From: Fratercula arctica | Taxonomy: Eukaryota > Chordata > Aves > Charadriiformes > Alcidae | NCBI GenBank assembly: GCA_947846985.1 | Contig: CANTUZ010000002.1 | Span: 150,779,889 to 150,843,888 of the forward strand | Direction of reading: 5' to 3' | Length of the DNA: 64,000 nt | Shown: piece by piece, positions 53,395 to 64,000 of the stretch | Position numbering within the stretch: the first letter of the stretch is position 1 | How the letters are laid out: every line of letters starts with the position of its first letter | Notes under the pieces: generated by a model | What the model was told of the DNA's origin: nothing | What the model saw: only the letters and a program-made list of their open reading frames with translations | Databases searched by the model: none | Made by a program: the position numbers and the translations under genes

Positions 53395-53903
53395 CTCCCC
53401 AGTGGATCTGTGACTCCCAACAGTCAGGCATCTTCGGCTCAAGTAAGCAGCATAGTTATAACACAAACATTCAGCCCTTCTACATAACCTTTTATGAGCG
53501 CAGCACACAACCGCTCTCTCCACTGAGGGTACGATACCAGTTCGGAGGCACTGCCTGCTCCCCTTCCGCAGAAGATGCGTAAATCAACTCGCTCAACGGG
53601 CAGCGCAAGTGGGAGCTACCGACTCGGGAAGGCCGCAGCCGGGCGGGCACGGCCGAGGGGTCCCCGCTTCACGGACAGGCGTCTGGGGTGGCACCCTCGG
53701 CTGACAGGCAGTGCCGGAGGGCGAGTGGGCCTGGAGGGGAAGCGCAGGCGGCGCCGCAGAGCCCACCGCGGCCCGGGCCTTAGGGTCGCTGCGGGTGCGG
53801 GCGCTGCTCGGGGCTCCCGCGTCTGGTTCTCCTCCGGGGCAGTCGGCTGGGGCCGGCCGGCATGGAGGGCAGGGGTGGCCCACCGGCACGGCGCGCCCTT
53901 CCC

Positions 53904-53960
53904 TCAGCAGCGCGCCCGCCGGGCGCCGCCAACGCTCTCCCCCTCAGCAGCCGCCGCCAT
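53904..53960 (-). other. Short upstream ORF starting in the YY1 site
   Basis: ATG GCG GCG GCT GCT GAG through to TGA, 18 codons, Ala-rich then Arg-rich. It would be translated only if transcription starts above 53960. Confidence 0.35.
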
Positions 53961-53964
53961 TTTG
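53953..53964 (-). promoter_or_regulatory. YY1 site CAAAATGGCGGC
   Basis: Exact core CAAAATGGCGGC in the direction of TAF2 transcription, the arrangement common just downstream of vertebrate housekeeping start sites. It places a likely TAF2 start site close by. Its ATG opens an 18-codon frame ending at 53904. Confidence 0.65.
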
Positions 53965-54168
53965 CTCGCAACCTCTGACCCCGAGCGGTTGAAAGGTCAC
54001 AGACCGTTTAACGGAGCTTTCTTTCTTTAAGGATGGATAGTCTTTCGGATTTTTTTTCAGAAGGATGGTGTGACGATGTCAGAGGCAGCCATAGGCAAAA
54101 AAAAAATTAAGAAAATGAAACACCAAAAATAATCTAAAGGAGATATACGGGGCCGGGTCATAGACTCG

Positions 54169-54180
54169 TGCGCATGCGCG
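54169..54180. promoter_or_regulatory. Palindromic NRF1 site TGCGCATGCGCG
   Basis: Full match to the NRF1 consensus YGCGCAYGCGCR. A second, weaker GCGCAGGCGC lies about 20 bp further on. Confidence 0.75.
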
Positions 54181-54203
54181 CTGCCGGCCGCCAGCGCAGG
54201 CGC

Positions 54204-54213
54204 GGGGCGGGGC
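54204..54213. promoter_or_regulatory. Sp1/KLF GC box GGGGCGGGGC
   Basis: Exact GC box beside the NRF1 cluster, in the part of the CpG island farthest from TAF2. Confidence 0.6.
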
Positions 54214-54828
54214 GTAAGGGAGGCGGGAAGGGGTCTGGGGTGGCTGGTGCTGGGGCCGCAGCACCCCGGGGTAGCTCTGTCCGGAGCGCGGGGCCTGGGG
54301 CCGCGGAACAGCACTTCGGTTTCCAGTTACAGCCTGGGGTCGACGCCAAGCGCAGCGGTGCCCTCGGCTGCCCCCCTCCCGGTCGGTGGGGCTCCCCGCG
54401 GCCCTCGCCTCACAGGCCGTCACCGTCATGGTGGCTGTGCCGCTGCTAAACCCACCGGGGGCCGCCCGGCAGGCCCTGGGCAGTGCCCACCGCCGGCGGC
54501 TCACACGCGCCTGATCCTCCCACCGCCTGCGCTGGCCCTCACCAGGCTCCCGTGGCCAACAACGGTTAAATACACCTGGATGCAGGAGCTAAGTACACCT
54601 GGACTTCCTCAGGGGCCAGGGCATATCCCACGCAGGCTCACAGGAAGGTACTTTTGAATCAAAAAAGGATTTCAGACAATAACAATGCTGCTAGAAACAT
54701 GGCACAGAGCTGCAAAATGGGATTGGGGCCAATAACCTCTTCCCTCCCACCTTGGGAGTGCTGGGCAGTGTCTGTAGTTACAGATTCAGGAGAACAGAAT
54801 ATGAAGTCTCTTCATAACCTAGGCTTCA

Positions 54829-55250
54829 TAGAATGGTTCAGGTTGGAAGGGACCTTAAAGATCATCTAGGTCCAAGCCCCCTGCCATGGGCAGGGACATC
54901 TCCTACTAGACCAGGTTGCTTAAAGCGCCATCACAGCCTGGCCTTGAACACTTCCAGGGATGGGGCATCCACAGCTTCTCTGGGCAACCTGTTCCAGTGC
55001 CTCACCACCACCCTCACAGTAAAGGATTTCCTCCTATTATCTAATCTAAATCTCTCTTTCAGTTTAAAATCATTACCCCTCATGGTATCACTACATTTCT
55101 TGATAAGGAGTCCCTCCCCACCTTTCCCTTAGGCCCCCTTTAGGTACTGGAAGGCCGCTATAAGGTCTCCCTGGAGCCTTCTCCAGGCTGAACAACCCCA
55201 ACTCCACCTGTCCTCGTAGCATAGGTGCTCCAGCCCTCTGATCATTAATT
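54829..55250 (-). mobile_element. CR1 LINE 3' fragment
   Basis: Plus strand reads TAGAATGGTTCAGGTTGGAA, AGGGATGGGGCATCCACAGC, CTTCTCCAGGCTGAACAACC. It is moderately diverged and lies in the TAF2-DSCC1 interval. Confidence 0.94.
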
Positions 55251-56061
55251 TGTTCTATTATAAGCAAGTTTTGATTCATCTATTTTATGTTAGAATAAAT
55301 GCCTGCAAAGAAGTTAATGGAGTTAGCCCTTTTAGCAACAGCAGAAATTTAGAAACCATCATCTAATTTTTAATATCTAACAGGACTAATTAGAAGCACT
55401 GTGAACATGTAGAATGATTACACATGCAAAAATAATTTAGATAAACCTGAATCATTACCTTGGCATTATGATACAGCACTATTTGTTTCACCAACAAACC
55501 CCAATGTAAATATACCCCATTGTATCACAGACTACAAGACTAGTAATTCTCTCATGTATTTCAACTAAGGAACCTTAGATGGTGCAGCAGAAGTTATTTC
55601 CAAGGCTTCCACAGTCATGTAACCGCTGATCTCTCTGAGAGGGAACCTTCTGCTGCTATTGAAAAGATCACAGGTGTTGACACCAGGCCACGAACAAGGC
55701 AATTCCTCCCAGCAGAGCTGTTACATGCCAGTCAAACCCCACAATTGTACAGCTCGGAGCTGTGGAGCACAGGGAATTGATCTCGCATCGATGGGCAAGA
55801 ATACGCAGAGCTCAGGAAGTTGGTTTTATTCAGCTTTTTACATATAACAAAATTCCAAGGATGCACGCATCCATCTTATGAATTACATTTGATTCATAGT
55901 TTCTCCCCCAGCTCACCCTACATTCAGCATGCTAGCAATTCCAAGGTTTTTCATACCTTACATCTCAGTTTGATGCAGCAAATACTTTTTGTATTAAAAA
56001 AAGCCCACCAATCCTACAATTGTTAAGTTAAAAAAAAAATCTGAAAAATGTCTAATATTAA
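55251..56061. other. Unannotated intergenic stretch
   Basis: AT-rich sequence between two CR1 fragments; no exon or repeat recognised. Confidence 0.7.
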
Positions 56062-56920
56062 TCATAGAATGTGTTGGGTTGGAAGGGACCTTTAAAGGTC
56101 ATCTAGTCCAACGCCCCTGCAGTCAGCAGGAACATCTTCAACTAGATCAGGTTGCTCAGAGCCTCATCAAGCCTGGCCTTGAATGTCTCCAGGGATGGGG
56201 CCTCCACCACCTCTCTGGACAACCTGTGCCAGTGTCTCACCACCCTCATTGTAAAGAACTTCATCCTACTGTCTAATCTAAACCTGCCCTGCTCTAGTTT
56301 AAAACCATTGCCCCTCGTCCTATCACTACATGCCCTTGCAAACAGCCCCTCCCCAGCTTTCTTGTAGGCCCCCTTCAGGTACTGGCAGGCCACTATAAAG
56401 TCTCCCCAGAACCTTCTCTTCTCCAGGCTGAACAACCCCAACTCTGCCTGTCTTCATAGGAGAGGACCTTCTTCGTGACCCTCCTCTGGACCCGGCTCCA
56501 ACAGGTCCATGTCCTTCTTGTGCTGAGGGGTCCAGACCTGGACACAGTACTCCAGGTGGAGTCTCACCAGAGCAGAGTAGAGGGGGAGAATCACCTCTCT
56601 GGATCTGCTGGCTGTGGTTCTTTTGATGCAGCCCAGGGTGCGATTGGCCTTCTGGGCTGCAAGTCCACATTGTTGGCTCAAATCCAGCTTTTAATCCACG
56701 AGTATCCACGAGTATCCCCAAGTCCTTTTCCCCAGGGCTGCTCTCTATCACATCATCCCCCAGCCTGTATTGATAACGAGGATTGTCCCGACTCAAGTGT
56801 AGGACCTTGCACTTGGCCTGGTTGAACTTCGTAATGTTTACTTGGGCCTAGCTCTCCAATTCATCCAGGTCCCTCTGGATGACATCCTGTCCCTCTGGCA
56901 CTCTGGTTAATTGACAATTA
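56062..56920 (-). mobile_element. CR1 LINE fragment, longest in window
   Basis: Begins AATCATAGAATGTGTTGGGT on the plus strand and continues in consensus order through CCTCCACCACCTCTCTGGAC, CTGGATCTGCTGGCTGTGGT and CAATTCATCCAGGTCCCTCT. It contains a 10-bp tandem duplication (TCCACGAGTA twice, 56695-56714). No complete ORF. Confidence 0.95.
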
Positions 56921-57062
56921 AACTCTGGTTCACTGACAAATGCAAACAATCATTTCTAATGATTACAAAATTTCCATTTCAGGCACTCCATTTTATGACA
57001 ATATTATAAAAATATCCTGTTTCATTGCTCTACACAGAATAATATTTCACCTTAAGTTTTCA

Positions 57063-57904
57063 AGGCACAATTTAAATGTGCATTTATTTGCCATAACAAA
57101 GTTTTAAAAACATAATCATATTACAAAGTTTTATAAGTTCTCTTTAAAAAGCAAAGGTAGTCTTCTGTAAAACATTAATTTTACCACAGCTACATTCTAA
57201 TGGCCGTTTATAGGAAGTTCATAACACAATGTCCAACTATTCTCTCATATCTTCACAGTTGATTGCAATTTGGTTTTTTATAATATTTAAAAGGCAATTC
57301 TTCCAAGTGTCAAAGAGTCAAGAGCTTGTGCCAATGTTATTCACAGAAATGACCATAAAAAGAACCACCTTCCAAAATTACGACTAGTGTAGTCCGAGTC
57401 AGGAATAACTTGTTCATGAGCTTGTCAAGGTCTAAAGCATTCAAAATGTCAACACTGCAATGAAATCATCATCTTTAAGAACACTCACTAATGGCAAAAG
57501 ACTAAGCGTTCCATTTTGCTCTTGAAATCAATTCAATTGATTTAATTATTATCAAGGAGGTTTTATTTTTTAGTGTCAGACTTCAGTTAGTCAGATAGAA
57601 AGCTCAAGTGTATTCAAGAAGTAGCCTGGCTCCTCGCATAACTACAGACACACAGGAAAAAGAAGGTAGGCAAAGGAAAGGGGGCAAAGGAAGGGGGTGA
57701 TGGCTGTTTAAGCTATAGTTTCTTAAAGAGGCGAGTGCCCTCACATTCTACTTAGCTGAGCAGAAAACAAAACTTGTGCAAGCTTAGCTCTTTAAACTCA
57801 AGAACACTGTATGATACCAGTTGACAACTTTCCCCAGAAGGCAGCAAGAAGCAACATTCATTGTTACTCCAACTACGCATTCTCAGTTCTTAAAACAATA
57901 TTTG
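57063..57904 (-). other. DSCC1: Probable DSCC1 3' UTR
   Basis: AT-rich sequence directly after the DSCC1 stop codon. AATAAA hexamers occur on the minus strand at 57562-57567 and 57083-57088. The lower end given assumes the farther signal; the true cleavage site cannot be read from sequence alone. Confidence 0.5.
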
Positions 57905-58013
57905 TTATGAGATGGGTCTTCTAGAATTATAAACTTTAACACCGTTCTGCATTGAGGAGCGAGCATATTTTGTCAGAAGAGCACCAACTGTCTGCTTCTC
58001 TGCACATAAGTCC
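57905..58013 (-). CDS. DSCC1: DSCC1 last coding exon
   Basis: Encodes DLCAEKQTVGALLTKYARSS and MQNGVKVYNSRRPIS, then TAA at 57905-57907. The first G completes a glutamine codon. Acceptor CTATAG. Confidence 0.97.
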
Positions 58014-61000
58014 CTATAGAGGAAAGAAAGCAGATAACATGGGCATTAGAGATATTCTCAGCCAAAATGAATCTGTGATACTTGTAAATATAGCAATAAA
58101 TTGGATTAGGATATAGGGAGAAAAAAAAAAAAAAACACAACAAAAACCTACCATAACTGTCACATAATGCTTTAAATTGCCTAAAGTTTAGAACTTGGCT
58201 TGACATTTAAGTAACAGGCAAAACTACATCATATACTTCAGAAACAGAAAAGGATTTGGGGGTTGGTTTTTTTTTTTTTTGGTTCTCTAAAGGGTTTCCA
58301 ATCTAGTAAAATGGTTAGCTTTGAACTACTTAATTATATTACAGTAAATTTAGAGCCACTCATAAAGGTTTGATGCAGTTACTTCTGGGTTACCGTCTGT
58401 ATCAGCTCACATGTACCCTGGCTGGGCCTTGCAGGTAGCACTGTAGTGTGCGTGTTAACCACCAAAAGAGCAAAGGATACAGTATAGGAAGCACTATTGC
58501 TCTACAGTTCTTGTGTTGTAAATAGAGACTGATTGTAAGTGTCAGGAGGTTTATCCTTTGAGTTAAGTCTCCCTCAATCAAATAAGATAGAGTTATCACC
58601 CGTTTAAATTTAGTAGGATCAGCATTTTACACAAGTTTAAATCCAACGAATACAGCTACAGTTCCCACAGCTGGGTTCTATTCATATAGAATTTGTATTC
58701 ATTTAAAAAGGAAAGAGGCAATTAAAGCTGGTAAGAAGTCAGCTATGCAAAAAGGGAAAACTATAACACTAATTATATTTTAATATAAAGAAATATATCT
58801 TTACTGTATATAAGGGGTAATGTCCATTTCTGTCCATTTTTCCCGTATGCTGAATAAGCTGTTGAATCTTTCCTGATTGTCTTCAGGTAAGTCTTCTACT
58901 TTTAGCAGAAAGATGGTCTCTGGTCTTGAGGTTTTATCCACAAGAGCCAAGCCCTGTAGATAAGCATCAGAGAGAAAGTGTTAAGTAAAGACAAAACAAT
59001 TAAAGCTTTCTTCTTTCTGGCAATAATCCATACAAGTTGCCCTTTGCACCTTCAAAGCCACCTAAAACTGCAGCAGAGGCAGAGTGAAAAAGTATCTTAA
59101 AGGTGCTGTTTTACAGGCAGTATTTATCATTTCCATTATGACAAGGAGGGGGGAGGAAACCCATGAAGTCCCAACATCTATGTCTCCTTTGAGCAGAAGG
59201 ATTTACACAGTGCTTGCTACTCTACTGGCTGTCACTACAGCCTGCTTCACAACAGCTTCAGCTTCTGTTCTAGTTACAAGTATTTACAAGTACAGCTGCA
59301 ACTTTCCTTCAAACAGTGAAACATGCCAGACTAACAGAAACCTGAGCTGTCGTGATTCCAGACTACTGATGCTCCTAGAGGATGTCATAAAATGTACTTT
59401 AACTCAAAAGCTGACAGAAATAACACAATCAATCCCCATTAATTGATAAAATCTACGTATGACACGTCAGTTAGCAGCCTTCCCACGAAAAAAATCCATG
59501 CTTCTTTACGTTTTTACCTTAAGCTGATCAAGCCTTGCTGTCATCCCTTCAGGTACACTTTGTTGCCAGACTTCTTGGAACTCTGATAGATTGAATTTAA
59601 CTGCATTTTGCAAAAGCATTTGTGCTATAGCTCTGCATATTTTATCTTCGTGCATTTCAAAGTAAACCTCCCCTGCTGAGAAACAAAAACCAGTGTATCT
59701 TGGGTGCTTGCTTTTTAATAAAAGAACAGAGAACAGCCTCATATTATCATTATGTTCTAGTCTTCTACAAACCAAGTATCCTGTTTTTTCTTTTCCTCAG
59801 GGAGTAACCTAACTTGGTATTACTTTGGATAAATGATGGTATCTTCTCATGCTCAAGAACAGATTAAGCAGAATATTATGTGTGTTTGCAGCACTGTCCA
59901 AGCTACAGTATTTATTCATATCAATACATGTTTTTGCTCCCCATCTTTTCCCCTTTAACAGTGTCACTGTTTCTCCTACAGCTTTCATTCCTATTTCCTG
60001 TCTGTGGTTGAACAATTAAACAAAACCTTCACTCCCTTAATTGCACTTTTAATATGAGATGATGAAGGGAATAATGAGAATTTATTTTCTTTCACAATGA
60101 CTTGGCTAAAATTCTCTGAACAATGTCAGGCATAAAGACATCCTTCCACTTTTTCAGTTATCTGGACTTCCTGCAATTCAAACTTGTGCCTTGTGAGACC
60201 TGCCTAAATATACTACAAAGTATTGTATGGACTTCAGTCTAATAGTGGGACTATTGTATTAATCAATACAATTGATGGATGTTGTGGTGCTGTTCAGGGG
60301 ACCAAAGGCAGACATCTACTTCAGGCAAGCTGAATTCAGGGAGATCTGTATGCCACTGACCATTCACAACAGCACAATTGCTTAAATGTGTGATATCCAA
60401 GACCTCATAGGGTATCTAAAGAGAGACTACATCTAAATTTTACAAGTGATCTGTCTTTAGCCACAACATTGTGGCTTGTGGACAGCTAATAAATCACTTC
60501 AGGTACCTCTGATAGTTCCTGATTTTTCCCCTGTCTCATACAGTTTAATAGTCCTTTTTCCTACGAAACTTTCTCTAACAATTTTACTGATTTTTAGCTA
60601 ACTATTTGCTCCCTCCTTTTACTGGCAAATTAATTTGTTTGGGCCATCCTCACAAAATCTGCATTTACTCATGAAAAACTCTTTCCTTCATGCAAAATTA
60701 AAATATGCTTGCTTCCCCAAACTTACCATCATCAATGTATTTCCTTCCATAGCTTAAAAGAATATGTTCTATCATCTCTCTGAAAAAAATTCAGAAATCA
60801 AGTTTTAAAAATGTTCATAAGGACATTACAGAAACAGTTACCAAGATGAAAGAACAGGTAAAGTAAAAAAAAAAAGAAAAAGTCAAGGAGAATGGAGGAT
60901 GGGACACATCTTCATGGCTGAAATGAACAAATTGATACAGACTTAGAAATAAGTTAAAAGAGGAGAAAAAGGGACAAAAAAGACAGATGGGAGTTAATTC

Positions 61001-63139
61001 AGCACGTCATCCCCAAAATGACGTGTAAAAAATTACATGTAAAAAGTAAAGCAAGATTTCTTTTTGAACCAAAAGCCAAATAAATGGAAAATGCCACATA
61101 TTGTAAACTTAAGACTTTGTTTGAATGGTAATCTTAAATTATTTCATGACTCCAAATGGCAATACAATGAACTCAACTCTTGAGATCTGAATTCAGTATT
61201 ATACCAGAAAATATATCCCCATCTCAGACAAGAGGTAAACTAGACATTTCTGGCTAGCTACAGCTTCAGAACAAGTATTTCAAGATGGTCAGTAATTTGT
61301 GGCTTAAGTACATGCTACCTCCACCATTTACAATTCAGCAATAATGTTTCTACTATTGAATCAATGGAAATATTACCAATAGACACTAAAATCAATAAAC
61401 CTGTCTGTCTAAAGTACTAGTGCCCTTGTATATTTATAAGCAAAAGAAAATGTATCATTAACACCATGGTAACTGGAATCTAGAGTTATAAGACTGTAAT
61501 TCTAATAAAAAATTAATAATGATTGCAATTAGTAATAGTTAATAATGATTGTAGACAATTTTCATCACTAAAAGTAATTGCTTACCTGGGCTCTAAAGAT
61601 CCAAGTTCCTCAAGGCAGGTACGTAAAGGAACCTTACTTAAAGACCAGGACTCTGAGTCTATCAGCTGAGTCACGTGATTCAAGAGTTTCATCTCATAGT
61701 CAAATTCTAGAATTCGCCAGTATCCTGCAAAATAGCGAACCACGTTAACAGTGTTAGAAAGAAAACATTAACACTTTAATGCTATTCCCCTGAAGATATA
61801 TTACAGGAGTCTGGACATTTAGGTCACATCTTTACGAAGCACACTGACAGCATTCTGTCCTTTTCAGGATTAAAACTGAGAAAAAGAACAGAATAGCAAA
61901 AGCAAATGTAAAGAAGACAGAAATAAAATCATGTCAATTATTCAGAACTGTTTATGTAGATTAACTGCCATAGATACAAAGACACTACAAATCTGATCCC
62001 AAGATGAATCGGATCTGGAAAAACTAGTAATTAATTCAGGTATAGACCTGCATAAACAGAACTGACTGCACTGGCGCTACAAAGTGGCAGTTCAGGTCCA
62101 GCCAAGTCCGCAGAAATCCAGGTGTGACAAAGCAGAGACCTGGTACAACGGTGCTGTGCATCTGTAAACAATAAGGAAAGTAATCTGTGAGCTCCTCACC
62201 TACCTAACGGGACGGTATAGAGAAGACAGAGCAGGAGTCTTCCCAGTGGTGCTCAGTGATGGGGCAGGAGGCAACAAGCACAAGCTGCAACACGGGAAAT
62301 CTCAGATGGTTATTAGGAGAATTTTCTCCCCTTGCAGATAGTCTGGATAGAGGTTGTGCAATCTCCATCCTTGGAAATGCTCAGAACTTGACCAACTGAG
62401 GCCCTGAGCAGCCAGCTCCAAGTTGGCCCTGTTCTAAAGCAGGGGTTTAGATCTGATAACCTCCAGAGCTCAGTTCTGCCCTATGTTATTCTGTAACTCC
62501 AGGACTGCTGCGACCAAGTGTACAGGTAAGGGTTTGTGCTTGGCCAAGTAAAGGATGAGCAGGACATGTCCCAAGGTGAGGCGCTTGCTCCAGCCTTGCC
62601 TCACATGGTAGGAAGACTTCTAAGATAAACCCAGTCTGGGAGGAAGAAAGGACTATGAAAGGGCTGGGGTTACCTAAGGATCAGCTGGTTTTGCCTCTAG
62701 AACTGCAGAAAGCAGTAACCACTCATCCATGAAGAGGGCAACCATCCAAAAAATATTCATGCTATGGGTGAGATACTCTGACGCCCATGTTTGTAGAAGC
62801 AAAAAAGGAATTAACCTGGAAGGAACCAGACTGGTCGATGCCTGCTGGTTTATCTTTTTGATTAGCTTCACAGGAGCAGAGGATATAGGAAATATGGAAG
62901 CAGATCTTAGTACTTTGAAGGAACTTTCACATTGAAAGACGAGGATGTGGAATGGCCCTTAGAAAAAGGAGACACATATATTTTTGGGGGAAAAAAAAAA
63001 AGCAGGGTTATTTCCTCATAGGCAATAATATTCTTTAGAGACAAATACCTTCAATTTTGCAGGCATCTATAACCTGCAATTGGTGCAGTATTTCTTCTTC
63101 ACTTGCTTGAATCAGACTTAACAAATCCTCTGTTGTATA
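57905..63139 (-). CDS. DSCC1: DSCC1, sister-chromatid cohesion factor DCC1 (last six coding exons)
   Basis: DSCC1 (DCC1) joins CTF18, CTF8 and the small RFC subunits in the alternative clamp loader CTF18-RFC. This loader places PCNA at forks, binds the leading-strand polymerase epsilon and supports cohesion in the nucleus. The six exons join in frame to 231 codons plus stop, from YTTEDLLSLIQASEEE to VYNSRRPIS. The match to the C-terminal part of the human protein (about 393 residues) has no gap. This part forms the winged-helix domains of the family. The N-terminal exons, about 160 residues, lie above position 64000, with the promoter. It is co-directional with TAF2 and upstream of it in transcription order. 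Confidence 0.97.
58014..58804 (-). other. DSCC1: DSCC1 last intron
   Basis: 791 bp with an A15 run at 58121-58135 and a T14 run at 58267-58280; otherwise nothing recognised. Confidence 0.85.
58805..58953 (-). CDS. DSCC1: DSCC1 penultimate coding exon
   Basis: Encodes GLALVDKTSRPETIFLLKVE through WTEMDITPYI. Phase 0 in, phase 2 out. Donor GTAAAG. Confidence 0.97.
58954..59517 (-). other. DSCC1: DSCC1 intron
   Basis: 564 bp. It has a 120-codon open frame on the plus strand (59084-59446) with a hydrophobic stretch, judged to be chance. Confidence 0.8.
59518..59672 (-). CDS. DSCC1: DSCC1 coding exon with tandem acceptor
   Basis: Encodes GEVYFEMHEDKICRAIAQML through EGMTARLDQLK. The acceptor region reads CTCAGCAG, a NAGNAG pair. 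The inner AG gives Asp-Gly-Glu as in human; the outer AG would insert one residue (Ala). Confidence 0.97.
59673..60726 (-). other. DSCC1: DSCC1 intron
   Basis: 1054 bp, AT-rich; nothing recognised. Confidence 0.8.
60727..60779 (-). CDS. DSCC1: DSCC1 coding exon (53 bp)
   Basis: Encodes EMIEHILLSYGRKYIDD with split codons at both ends. Acceptor TTTTTCAG, donor GTAAGT. Confidence 0.95.
60780..61585 (-). other. DSCC1: DSCC1 intron
   Basis: 806 bp, AT-rich; nothing recognised. Confidence 0.8.
61586..61724 (-). CDS. DSCC1: DSCC1 coding exon
   Basis: Encodes YWRILEFDYEMKLLNHVTQL through LGSLEP with split codons at both ends. Acceptor TTTGCAG, donor GTAAGC. Confidence 0.96.
61725..63048 (-). other. 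DSCC1: DSCC1 intron
   Basis: 1324 bp. It holds a CR1 3' fragment (62216-62510) and an A run near 62992; otherwise nothing recognised. Confidence 0.85.
62216..62510 (+). mobile_element. Degraded CR1 3' fragment
   Basis: CR1 sense on the plus strand: AGGTTGTGCAATCTCCATCC, GGAAATGCTCAGAACTTGAC, CTAAAGCAGGGGTTTAGATC, to TATTCTGTAA. It lies opposite to DSCC1 transcription. Confidence 0.88.
63049..63139 (-). CDS. DSCC1: DSCC1 most upstream exon in window
   Basis: Encodes YTTEDLLSLIQASEEEILHQ through DACKIE plus one base. It corresponds to about residue 161 onward of human DSCC1. Acceptor GTTGCAG, donor GTATTT. Confidence 0.97.
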
Positions 63140-64000
63140 CTGCAACAAGGTAAAAAAAAGAAGAAAATAAAACAGGTTATCCTCACTCCTCCTTTGCTTC
63201 AGCAAGCACGCTAAATGCATTATAAGATATAATAACAGAAAAAACATTGATCTTTTTTTCCCCAGACTCTGAATTTTCTACTGTTTACCACACTCTCTGA
63301 AACTTTTCCTGTAACTTACAACATTTTCTCAAAGAGTTATTCAATATAAAAACCAGTCTAACTACAGGGAAGTCTTTGTGCCGTGCATAAGTAATATACC
63401 TGTATTCCCAGAATATCAAACTAGCACAAGTAGGCATCATAAGTAAAGCATCACGGCAAGAACGACACGTGAATGTGTTCTGTCTTTCCTAAATCACATA
63501 TTTCAAAGAAATTCGAAGAAAAGGCAAAACAAGAATCATCTATCACTTTTGGAGAGAAGTCAGAACTCCAACTTAGTACCTCCAGTGAGGGCAAGCCTCC
63601 TCCAGCATGACCTCAACAGTTGTGTGTTGTGTTTTGGCACTTGCTAACCAATTAGCAGACATGTAGCACAGACCCAGCCACAGTACATACAGCTCCCTGC
63701 AGCACAGTTACTCCACGAGATGGGGGGTTGCTGCGGACACTGTGGTAAAGGTTTAGGAGACATGGGAGGAACAGAAGGTATCATGAGGAATGAAGTTAAG
63801 GGAAGGAACAGCAGACTTAAATCCATAGGAAACAGGGCTTCATCAATTCCTTTATTCACCTTACAGCCTTTTTAATCAACTCTAATATTAAAGTTTTGTT
63901 GATAGTAGCATAAGACTATTTCCTATCAGAAAAGAAAAAAAAAAAATTGATGAAGTTCTTAAGATGTATTAGACTATGGGAACACAAATGGAACCAACCA
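63140..64000 (-). other. DSCC1: DSCC1 intron (partial)
   Basis: AT-rich intron running off the window. The preceding DSCC1 exon was looked for here and not found. Confidence 0.8.

Larger units (their letters stand above)
53580..54560. promoter_or_regulatory. TAF2: CpG island, probable TAF2 promoter
   Basis: About 1 kb of very GC-rich, CpG-dense DNA in an otherwise AT-rich window, immediately upstream of TAF2 exon 1. It carries YY1, NRF1 and Sp1 motifs and lacks a clear TATA box. No plus-strand gene starts here, so it is assigned to TAF2. The open frames inside it are low-complexity Pro/Arg/Ala/Gly by-products of the composition. Confidence 0.85.

Noticed and set aside
53575..54030. 151-codon plus-strand frame in the CpG island
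   Set aside because: Arg/Gly/Ala/Pro-rich low complexity, with overlapping long frames on both strands as expected from high GC and few stop codons. No family resemblance.
54079..54504. 141-codon minus-strand frame in the CpG island
   Set aside because: Same composition effect. It shows no match to the TAF2 N-terminus or any known protein, and ends in a low-complexity Phe-rich stretch from an A/T run.
56326..56796. 156-codon minus-strand frame
   Set aside because: Lies wholly inside the long CR1 fragment and is derived from its ORF2/3' region.
59084..59446. 120-codon plus-strand frame in a DSCC1 intron with a hydrophobic segment (IYTVLATLLAVTTACF)
   Set aside because: Antisense to a well-defined gene, with no promoter or splice context. 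A single hydrophobic stretch is easily produced by T-rich codons.
1..64000. CRISPR arrays, insertion sequences, bacterial operons, tRNA or rRNA genes
   Set aside because: Looked for by eye and not seen. The window is an intron-rich vertebrate locus.

Overview
This window is nuclear DNA from a bird, or less likely another sauropsid. It is AT-rich and intron-dominated. It carries many diverged fragments of the CR1 LINE that is typical of birds, and its exons translate to very conserved vertebrate proteins. Both genes found lie on the minus strand, in the same order and orientation as human TAF2 and DSCC1 on 8q24.12. Nothing bacterial, viral or plasmid-like was seen.

Positions 827-53283 hold 24 coding exons of TAF2, the 150-kDa-class subunit of general transcription factor TFIID. 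They run from the initiator region (53.2 kb) to the start of the C-terminal tail (0.8 kb). The spliced frame stays open through all 24 exons: 3184 nt, 1061 whole codons. The lysine/histidine-rich C-terminal tail and the 3' UTR lie beyond position 1. A CpG island at about 53.58-54.56 kb, with YY1, NRF1 and Sp1 motifs, is the likely promoter. Introns make up most of this region. They hold CR1 fragments, homopolymer runs and short tandem repeats, but no convincing nested gene.

Positions 54.6-57.9 kb are the TAF2-DSCC1 interval, with two CR1 fragments and the probable DSCC1 3' UTR. Positions 57905-63139 hold the last six coding exons of DSCC1, a subunit of the CTF18-RFC clamp loader; its first exons lie beyond position 64000.

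The two genes act in different processes: TFIID promoter recognition, and replication-coupled sister-chromatid cohesion. They share only their neighbourhood. The best candidates for unusual biology are two non-canonical TAF2 introns. Intron 1 keeps the conserved frame only if it is spliced AT-AC, with a U2-like ATAAGT donor. Intron 12 has a textbook minor-spliceosome (U12) donor and a well-placed branch site. Also notable are a possible extra 5' coding exon of TAF2, a tandem NAGNAG acceptor in DSCC1, and a head-to-head CR1 pair.
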